Below are positions 17,292 through 22,172 of a DNA stretch of 22,172 nt, piece after piece. The stretch is from assembly GCF_000716875.1 (NCBI RefSeq), contig NZ_JNWQ01000103.1:1-22172 (forward strand), read 5' to 3'. Source of the stretch: Streptomyces novaecaesareae (GTDB lineage Bacteria > Actinomycetota > Actinomycetes > Streptomycetales > Streptomycetaceae). How positions within the stretch are numbered: position 1 is the stretch's first letter; every line of letters begins with the position of its first letter. Both the position numbers and the translations under genes were made by a program. The notes beneath the pieces were generated by a model, which was given only the letters and a program-made list of their open reading frames with translations, made no database searches and was not told the DNA's origin.

Positions 17292-18071
17292 TTACATGGG
17301 GGTCGGCTTGATCATGGCGAAGGGGGCGCCCTGGGGGTCGGCGACGACCGTCATGCGGCCGGCCATCATGTCGAAGGGCGGGGCGAGGACCGTGCCGTTG
17401 CGCTTGATCAGGGCGTCCACGGTGGAGTCGACGTCGTCGACCGCGAAGTAGGTCAGCCAGTGGGCCGGGGTGCCGGGCGGGTCGTTGGCGAGGAGGGAGG
17501 CGCCGCCGACCGGGCGGCCGCCGACCTGCAGTGTCCAGTAGGAGTCCGCGCCCTCCATCGGCTCGATCTCGATGCCGAACGCCTCGCCGTAGAAGGCGGT
17601 CGCGGCCGGGATGTCGCTGGTGTGCAGCTCGTTCCAGGTCAGCGCGCCGGCCTCGTTGACGACCTTCGCACCGGAGAAGTCGACGGGCTGCCAGACGCCG
17701 AACACCGCGCCCTGCGGGTCGGAGGCGATCAGCATCCGGCCCAGGGTGCCGACGTCCATGACCGGGACGAGCAGGGTGCCGCCGGCGCCGACGATCGCGT
17801 CCTGGGTGGCCTGGGCGTCGGTGGTGGCCAGGTAGCTCGTCCAGACGGTCGGCGGCTCCGGCATGCCCTCGGGTGCCATCGCCGGGCCGATGCCGGCCGC
17901 GGCCTTGCCGTCCAGCTCGCAGACCGCGTACCCGCCGAACTCGGCCGGACCGGGCTGGCCCTGCCAGCCGAACAGGTCGCGGTAGAAGTCGAGCGCCGCC
18001 TGCTGGTCCTTCGCCATCAGGTCGACCCAGCACGGGGTGCCGGTCGCGTACGGGGTGGTGACTTCAGGCAT
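17292..18071 (-). CDS. Two-domain VOC (glyoxalase-fold) family protein
   Basis: Predicted 259-residue protein with two tandem vicinal-oxygen-chelate domains, about 9-122 (GTPCWVDLMAKDQQAALDFY ... DPQGAVFGVWQP) and 137-256 (TWNELHTSDIPAATAFYGEAF ... DPQGAPFAMIKP). The arrangement and length resemble the mycobacterial Rv0577 (TB27.3/CFP32) type as I remember it. Members bind a metal or a small ligand; the reaction, if any, is not known here. Related proteins include antibiotic-binding and methylglyoxal-type proteins. The ATG at 18069-18071 has GAGAGGG nine bases upstream as ribosome-binding site. It is divergent from the MOSC gene across 153 bases. Confidence 0.9.
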   Translation of the reverse strand: MPEVTTPYATGTPCWVDLMAKDQQAALDFYRDLFGWQGQPGPAEFGGYAVCELDGKAAAGIGPAMAPEGMPEPPTVWTSYLATTDAQATQDAIVGAGGTLLVPVMDVGTLGRMLIASDPQGAVFGVWQPVDFSGAKVVNEAGALTWNELHTSDIPAATAFYGEAFGIEIEPMEGADSYWTLQVGGRPVGGASLLANDPPGTPAHWLTYFAVDDVDSTVDALIKRNGTVLAPPFDMMAGRMTVVADPQGAPFAMIKPTPM

Positions 18072-18212
18072 TTTGACCCTCTCTGGTGGGGTTTGCTGTC
18101 GGTCACGATTTCGTCGCGGCGGGTGATGCGCCACTCGACACGCCGTCGGGGCCGCCGGGTCGGTGGCCCGGGTCGTCCACCAAATTCGTTCGCCCGGGCC
18201 GCGCGCCCGCCG

Positions 18213-18224
18213 TACGGTCGGAGC
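18213..18224 (+). promoter_or_regulatory. -10 box for a leaderless MOSC-gene transcript
   Basis: TACGGT (18213-18218) is followed by six bases and the ATG at 18225. TTCGCC (18189-18194) at an 18-base spacing is a weak -35 candidate. The CGGAGC before the ATG is too close for a normal Shine-Dalgarno. Confidence 0.4.
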
Positions 18225-18890
18225 ATGGACACGCGCGCGCGACTGCTCTCGGTCAACATCGGCAGGCCCCGCCCGAACCCGTGGAAGAAGGGCATCGGGC
18301 TGACCGGCATCGACAAGCGCCCGGTGGACGGCCCGGTCGCGGTGTCCGCGCCCGGCCCCCGGGGAACGGGCGCGGTCGGCCTGGCCGGGGACCGGGTGTA
18401 CGACCTGAAGAACCACGGTGGCGACCACCAGGCGGTGTACGCCTACGCCCGAGAGGACCTGGACGCCTGGCAGGTGGAGCTGGGCCGCGACCTGGACAAC
18501 GGCTCCTTCGGCGAGAACCTGACCACCACCGGCCTGGACGTCAACGGCGCCCTGATCGGAGAGCGCTGGCGGATCGGCCCGGAGGTCGTCCTGGAGGTGT
18601 CCTGCGCGCGCATCCCCTGCGGGACGTTCCAGGGCTGGCTGGAGCGGGACGGCTGGATCCGGCGCTTCACCGAGGCCGCCCTGCCCGGCGCGTACCTGCG
18701 GGTGATCGTGCCGGGCGAGCTGCGCGTGGGGGATCCGGTGGAGGTGGTGTACCGCCCGGACCACGACGTCACGGTGGCCGGGTCGTTCCGCGCGGTGACG
18801 ACCGAACCGCAGCTGCTCCCGGGCCTGTTGGCGGCGGACGCGCTGCCGGAGGAGATCAAGGAGCTGGCGCGCCGCCGGACCCGGGCCTAG
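18225..18890 (+). CDS. MOSC domain protein (YiiM-like)
   Basis: Predicted 221-residue cytoplasmic protein with a MOSC domain (about 35-165) and the C-terminal three-helix segment found in YiiM-like proteins (about 175-221). Visible family features are GDRVYDLKNHGGDHQAVYAYA (55-75), SFGENLTTTGL (94-104) and the Cys pair in SCARIPCGTFQGWL (C127, C132). MOSC proteins bind the molybdenum cofactor or move sulfur; YiiM-type proteins reduce N-hydroxylated compounds together with electron partners. Which activity applies here cannot be told. The ATG at 18225 is supported by the start of homology (LLSVNIGRP) and the nearby -10 box. No molybdopterin gene is in the window. Confidence 0.92.
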   Translation: MDTRARLLSVNIGRPRPNPWKKGIGLTGIDKRPVDGPVAVSAPGPRGTGAVGLAGDRVYDLKNHGGDHQAVYAYAREDLDAWQVELGRDLDNGSFGENLTTTGLDVNGALIGERWRIGPEVVLEVSCARIPCGTFQGWLERDGWIRRFTEAALPGAYLRVIVPGELRVGDPVEVVYRPDHDVTVAGSFRAVTTEPQLLPGLLAADALPEEIKELARRRTRA

Positions 18891-19074
18891 AGAGTGTGGC
18901 TCTGCCCGCACCCGTTCATGAGGCCGTGAACACCGCCTTCATCGAAGGGCTCCACCTGGCACTGCGCTGCGGCGGCGCGGCCATGGCTGCGTGGCCGTGC
19001 TCGTGGCCGTGCTCCTCCGCTCGGCATCGAGCCCGGCCACCGTGCGGGTGTAGGTGTAGGCGTCGGCGTCGGCG
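18891..19074. other. Intergenic stretch with tandem repeats between convergent genes
   Basis: No gene is recognised. The stretch contains a perfect tandem duplication of CGTGGCCGTGCT (18990-19001 and 19002-19013) and a six-base array, GTAGGT/GTAGGC/GTCGGC (twice), at about 19049-19074, next to the stop codon of the minus-strand lipoprotein gene. No strong terminator hairpin was found here. Confidence 0.6.
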
Positions 19075-19767
19075 TTACGGGGCGGTGGTGGCGGACTGGG
19101 TGGAGAGGACGGCGGTGGCGAAGGCCCGGGTCTGCCCTGCGGCCTGGTCCAGGGGGACGTGCTGGTTGTTCGGCGGGTAGAAGTCGACCTCGCCGACCGC
19201 GCTGTAGTTCGCCCAGAAGCAGGTCGTCATCGGGAAGCCGTCGGTGACGTTCTGCTGGCACTTCATCACCATGGTCTTGGTGGAGTACGTCTTCGGCTCG
19301 CCGACGGCCGAACGGCCGTAACTCTGAGCCAGCTTCATGGAGTGCTCGAAGGACGCGTCGAGTGCGCTCTGCGGGTCGGCGACCTTGGTGAAGAGGTCGG
19401 TCCGGCCCGTGAAGTGAGGGACCGTCGCGCTGTGCGTCCCCTTGCTGATCGTGATCCGGGGGTTCCCGAAGCACGAGTCCTCGCCCTCGACCTCGCGCTC
19501 GTCGTCCTTGAGGGCGGGGAGGTCGTCGACACCGAAGACACCCATGTCCAGGTCGTCGCCGAACTTGAAGCCGCCATTGCCCTCGGAGCAGGTGAGTCCG
19601 TCGAGTTGGGGGACGGCGACCTTCGTGTACCGCGTCCCGGTGTCCGGACCGAGCTTCTCCGCCTTCGGCGCTGCGGCCGGCTTGCCGCCGTCCCCCTGGC
19701 TCGACCCGCACCCTGCGACGAGCACGCCCAGAACCAGGGCTGCTGCCGGAATCCCCCACTTGCGCAC
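19075..19767 (-). CDS. Putative lipoprotein of unknown function
   Basis: Predicted 230-residue secreted lipoprotein. The N-terminus MRKWGIPAAALVLGVLVAGC has a basic start, a hydrophobic core and a lipobox LVAGC with Cys20, followed by a Gly/Ser/Pro/Ala linker (21-40). The mature part has Cys60, Cys99, Cys170 and Cys183, which could form two disulfides, and no recognised domain. The GTG at 19765-19767 was chosen because it gives a compact signal peptide and has AAAGG about ten bases upstream. An in-frame ATG at 19801-19803 would add 12 residues; the TACGAT box at 19809-19814 puts the transcript start close to it, so a leaderless longer form is possible. The gene is divergent from the DUF3592-like gene, with palindrome copy 2 between. 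Confidence 0.82.
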   Translation of the reverse strand: MRKWGIPAAALVLGVLVAGCGSSQGDGGKPAAAPKAEKLGPDTGTRYTKVAVPQLDGLTCSEGNGGFKFGDDLDMGVFGVDDLPALKDDEREVEGEDSCFGNPRITISKGTHSATVPHFTGRTDLFTKVADPQSALDASFEHSMKLAQSYGRSAVGEPKTYSTKTMVMKCQQNVTDGFPMTTCFWANYSAVGEVDFYPPNNQHVPLDQAAGQTRAFATAVLSTQSATTAP

Positions 19768-19808
19768 GTGCGTGGCACCTTTCGTGTCCCCGTAAACGAT
19801 CATCAAGG

Positions 19809-19814
19809 ATCGTA
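19809..19814 (-). promoter_or_regulatory. -10 box of the lipoprotein gene
   Basis: On the minus strand TACGAT (19809-19814) precedes the in-frame ATG at 19803 by five bases and the preferred GTG at 19767 by about 41. The expected start lies at about 19800-19803. No clear -35 is seen. Confidence 0.4.
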
Positions 19815-19871
19815 CGCGACGGGCTGGGTGGGGCTTGTGCCCTGGGGGTGCCGGTGGCCGTGGAAGCCGCT

Positions 19872-19904
19872 GCGCAGGAAGTCGGGCGGGCCGACTTCCT
19901 GCGC
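19872..19904. repeat. Palindromic repeat, copy 2
   Basis: GCGCAGGAAGTCGG, loop GCGGG, CCGACTTCCTGCGC: a perfect 14-bp stem. Bases 19872-19910 (39 bases) are identical to 21675-21713. Unlike copies 1 and 3, this copy sits between two divergent genes, where a transcription terminator is not expected. Confidence 0.9.
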
Positions 19905-19987
19905 GGGAGGGGCGGGTGTCGGTGGGTGCGGCTAGCGTGGGCGGACGTGGGCGCACGTGGGCAGTTGGGCCGACGCCGGGGGGATCG

Positions 19988-20491
19988 ATGAGGAACGCGC
20001 CGGACCACGGGCGGACCGTGCGGAACGGGTCGCTCGCCATGATCGGCCTGGGGGTCCTGCTTTTCGTCCTCAGCCTGGTCTATCTGATACCGCACGACAT
20101 GGGTGTGACGTCGGCCCTGCGCGGTCGTGGTGTCCACACCCCGGCGGTCGTCACCGAATGCGCGGAGGTGAGCGGACCGCAGGACAACCCGGCGGGCAAC
20201 TCCAACTGCCGGGTGCGGTTCACGACTTCGGAGGGGAAGCCCGTCGAGACCCAACTGGCCTACGTCATCGGCACCGTCAAGGCTGGTGACACCGTGACGG
20301 TGGTGTACGACCCCCAGCACACCGACATCGCCGCCCTCGCTTCGAGCATCGGCTTCTGGAACTCACTGGGCCGGAACGTGCTCGATGTGGTCGCACTGGT
20401 CGCGTCGGTGGTCATGATCCTGCTGGGCCTCGCGGTTCATCTCGTGTACCGCCGGCTGACCCGGGCGCGGAGGCGGGCGGGAGCGACGTGA
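19988..20491 (+). CDS. DUF3592-like membrane protein
   Basis: Predicted 167-residue protein with two membrane segments, about 15-35 (SLAMIGLGVLLFVLSLVYLI) and 131-153 (VLDVVALVASVVMILLGLAV). The region between (about 46-125) is a small extracytoplasmic beta-rich domain containing TPAVVTECAEV, CRVRFTTSEGKPV and AGDTVTVVYDPQHTDIA, the pattern of DUF3592 proteins, with two cysteines (C58, C74) that could pair. The C-terminus is strongly basic (RRLTRARRR). Function is unknown. The ATG at 19988 has GGGGGGA five bases upstream. It is 44 bases upstream of the capsid-like gene on the same strand and may share its mRNA. A TAGCGT box at 19933-19938 is a weak promoter candidate. Confidence 0.8.
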   Translation: MRNAPDHGRTVRNGSLAMIGLGVLLFVLSLVYLIPHDMGVTSALRGRGVHTPAVVTECAEVSGPQDNPAGNSNCRVRFTTSEGKPVETQLAYVIGTVKAGDTVTVVYDPQHTDIAALASSIGFWNSLGRNVLDVVALVASVVMILLGLAVHLVYRRLTRARRRAGAT

Positions 20492-20535
20492 CGGCCCCCG
20501 CGCGCGCGCCCAACTACGCTGCACAGGAGACACTC

Positions 20536-21666
20536 ATGCCCGAAACCGCTGCCGCCCACCCGGTCGTGGGCGCGTTCGGCTCGATCAAGGCCCCCACCAC
20601 TGTGCCGGTGCCGTTCTCACGTGCGGCACAGCGGCACACCGAACCGATCTTCGACGTCACCCAGCAGATGGGTGCCGCCGCCGTGCGGCTCACGCCGCAG
20701 GCCGTTCCGGCGTACGGGTATCTGCGCGGCATCTGGATCGAGATCACGGCCACCGGCGGCTCCGGCACCGCTGCTGTGACCGCGCTGGAAGACGCCCCGT
20801 TCTCGGTGATCCAGGAAATCAGCCTGAGCGACGCCAACGGCGCGCCGATCGTCGGGCCGCTCTCGGGCTACGACCTGTACCTCCTGCAGAAGTGGGGTGG
20901 CTACTTCCCGGGCAGCCCCGACCCCAAGCAGTCGCTCGCCTACTCGGCGGTGGCCACCGGCGCCGACGCCACAGGCGACTTCAACGCCCTGCTCCACCTG
21001 CCCGTCGAGATCAACGGCCGTGACGGGCTGGGCAGCCTCCCTAACACCAACGCTGCGAGCACGTTCACGCTGCGCATCGCCATGGCGCCGAGCAGCCGGG
21101 TGTACGGCACGGCGCCGACCAACCTGCCGACGGTCAGGTTTCGTTGCCACATGGACGCGTGGACGCAGCCGGCCGCGATTGACGTGCGCGGCAACCGGCA
21201 GCGGACCAGCCCGCCGGCTGTGGGGACCACGTCGTTCTGGTCGAAGGCCGTGATCAGCGTTCCGCCGGGCCGGCAGACGATCCGGCTCCCCCGTGTCGGC
21301 AACCGCATCCGGGGGATCGTCTTCTGCGCCCGCGCGCAGGAGGACGGCACGCGTGCCACCGGGGACGGTCTGGTTCCGGATTCGGTGGCGCTGTACTGGG
21401 ACGGCGTGCTCCTGACGTCCTACTCGAAGGCCCTGTGGCGGGAGAAGATGCGCGCCCGGACCGACTTCGTGAATGCGCTGGAGTCCGCGCGGGGGCAGGA
21501 CAAGGGCATCTATGTGGCGGACTACCGCACGGAGTTCGAGGAGTCGTATGACGGGTGGCTGGCCACCAGCCAGGCCACGCGCCTTGAGCTGGAGGGAGTT
21601 TGGGGCGGGCCGGTCAGTCTCACCGTGCTGACCAACGACGTCAGGGTGAGTGGCGAGGGGTGGTGA
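20536..21666 (+). CDS. Double-jelly-roll major-capsid-like protein (PRD1/tectivirus type)
   Basis: Predicted 376-residue protein with no signal peptide or membrane segment. Read against PRD1 P3 from memory, the order of landmarks matches: FDVT (39-42), GYLRGIWIEITAT opening the first jelly roll (61-73), LLHLPVEINGRDGLGSLPN then STFTLRIAMA (152-184) where P3 has a similar 'VPLAYSETDLTGA...LKLEF' path, and, near the end, WREKMRARTDF (301-311), KGIYVADYR (323-331; P3 has KGVYYCDNR) and RLELEGVW (349-356). The length is close to P3 (about 395). The two rolls would be about 40-215 and 232-372. ATG 20536 has AGGAG seven bases upstream; a GTG at 20488 overlaps the DUF3592 stop. No packaging ATPase, penton or lysis gene is in the window, so this is solitary as far as can be seen. 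The third codon positions appear less GC-biased than in neighbours. Confidence 0.7.
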   Translation: MPETAAAHPVVGAFGSIKAPTTVPVPFSRAAQRHTEPIFDVTQQMGAAAVRLTPQAVPAYGYLRGIWIEITATGGSGTAAVTALEDAPFSVIQEISLSDANGAPIVGPLSGYDLYLLQKWGGYFPGSPDPKQSLAYSAVATGADATGDFNALLHLPVEINGRDGLGSLPNTNAASTFTLRIAMAPSSRVYGTAPTNLPTVRFRCHMDAWTQPAAIDVRGNRQRTSPPAVGTTSFWSKAVISVPPGRQTIRLPRVGNRIRGIVFCARAQEDGTRATGDGLVPDSVALYWDGVLLTSYSKALWREKMRARTDFVNALESARGQDKGIYVADYRTEFEESYDGWLATSQATRLELEGVWGGPVSLTVLTNDVRVSGEGW

Positions 21667-21671
21667 TTGCA

Positions 21672-21710
21672 CCCGCGCAGGAAGTCGGGCGGGCCGACTT
21701 CCTGCGCGGG
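21672..21710. repeat. Palindromic repeat, copy 3 (likely bidirectional terminator)
   Basis: CCCGCGCAGGAAGTCGG, loop GCGGG, CCGACTTCCTGCGCGGG: a perfect 17-bp stem, the longest of the three copies. It starts five bases after the capsid-like gene's stop and lies between convergent genes, so it can act as a terminator for both. Bases 21675-21713 are identical to 19872-19910. Confidence 0.9.
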
Positions 21711-21731
21711 AGGATGGAAGCTGCGTAAGGA

Positions 21732-22163
21732 TCAGGCGAGGCAGAACTCGTTGCCCTCGATGTCCTGCATCGTAATGCACGACTCGTTGACGCCATCGGC
21801 GCGCTGCGTCAGCACGTGTTTCGCGCCGAGCGCCATCAGCCGTGCGCATTCGGCCTCAAGTGTGGCCAGGCGCTCCTCACCCACGAGCCCGGAGCCGGCC
21901 CGCACATCGAGATGCACCCGGTTCTTGACGACCTTGCCTTCGGGAACTCGCTGGAAGAGCAAGCGCGGGGCCACACCCGAGGGATCAGTGCACGCGAAGT
22001 AGATCTCATCCTCGGGCGGCAGCGAGCGGTGGTACTCCTCCCACGTGGCAAAGCCCTCAGGGACCGTCGGTATGACGTACCCCAGCACCTCGCACCAGAA
22101 GGCGGCGAGGCGCGCAGGCTCCGCGCAGTCGAAGGTCACTTGGAACTGTTTGATCGTTGACAT
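21732..22163 (-). CDS. Single-domain VOC (glyoxalase-like) protein
   Basis: Predicted 143-residue cytoplasmic protein of the glyoxalase-like/VOC group. Typical features are IKQFQVTFDCAEPARLAAFWCEVLGY at the start, FACTDPSGVAPRLLFQRVPEGK (56-77), NRVHLDVRAG (81-90) and the end CITMQDIEGNEFCLA. Highly similar small proteins are widespread in actinobacteria; their substrates are unknown. The ATG at 22161-22163 leaves only nine bases of upstream sequence in the window, so the promoter is not visible and an upstream start cannot be ruled out. The gene is convergent with the capsid-like gene. Confidence 0.9.
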   Translation of the reverse strand: MSTIKQFQVTFDCAEPARLAAFWCEVLGYVIPTVPEGFATWEEYHRSLPPEDEIYFACTDPSGVAPRLLFQRVPEGKVVKNRVHLDVRAGSGLVGEERLATLEAECARLMALGAKHVLTQRADGVNESCITMQDIEGNEFCLA

Positions 22164-22172
22164 CGGCGCACG

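Noticed and set aside
20488..20535. Capsid-like gene starting at the GTG that overlaps the DUF3592 stop
   Set aside because: The GTGA overlap is attractive, but the ATG at 20536 has a much better Shine-Dalgarno (AGGAG, seven bases) and the extra 16 residues show no family features.

Overview
The window is high-GC actinobacterial DNA, most likely from a Streptomyces or Kitasatospora chromosome. The signs are G/C-rich third codon positions, many GTG starts, several genes that appear to start leaderless just after a TANNNT -10 box, and the order ileS / dksA-like / lspA / rluD / GNAT, which matches my recollection of the Streptomyces core chromosome. The left end is a contig end: bases 1-49 are an Illumina Nextera adapter (P5 tail, i5 index, transposase mosaic end), not genome, so real sequence starts at base 50 inside the 3' end of ileS.

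Layout. (1) 50-6615, core block: ileS on the minus strand behind a T-box riboswitch; divergent to it, a TraR/DksA zinc-finger gene, lspA, an RluD-type pseudouridine synthase and a GNAT gene. A 15-bp perfect hairpin (6635-6668) closes the block. (2) 6682-12137: a small MscS-type channel (minus), divergent from a two-gene ABC-2 transporter operon whose first protein is an unusual fusion of a membrane-anchored extracytoplasmic serine hydrolase to a cytoplasmic ABC ATPase; then a dienelactone-hydrolase-like gene. (3) 12138-12642: a 505-base non-coding leader with hairpins and dyads. (4) 12643-16470: a stand-alone NodU/CmcH-type carbamoyltransferase, then an overlapping HAD phosphatase/MFS transporter pair. 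(5) 16471-19767: a HEAT-repeat protein and a two-domain VOC protein (minus), a MOSC protein (plus), and a putative lipoprotein (minus). (6) 19872-21713: a DUF3592-like membrane protein and a gene whose product looks like a PRD1/tectivirus-type double-jelly-roll major capsid protein, lying between two copies of an identical 39-base palindromic repeat. (7) A single-domain VOC protein (minus) at the right edge.

The most interesting items are the solitary capsid-like gene and its flanking repeats, the hydrolase-ABC ATPase fusion, and the translational T-box with an AUC specifier and a dyad over the promoter. No rRNA, tRNA, CRISPR array, transposase or integrase was seen. All family calls come from reading motifs by eye; no database search was run.
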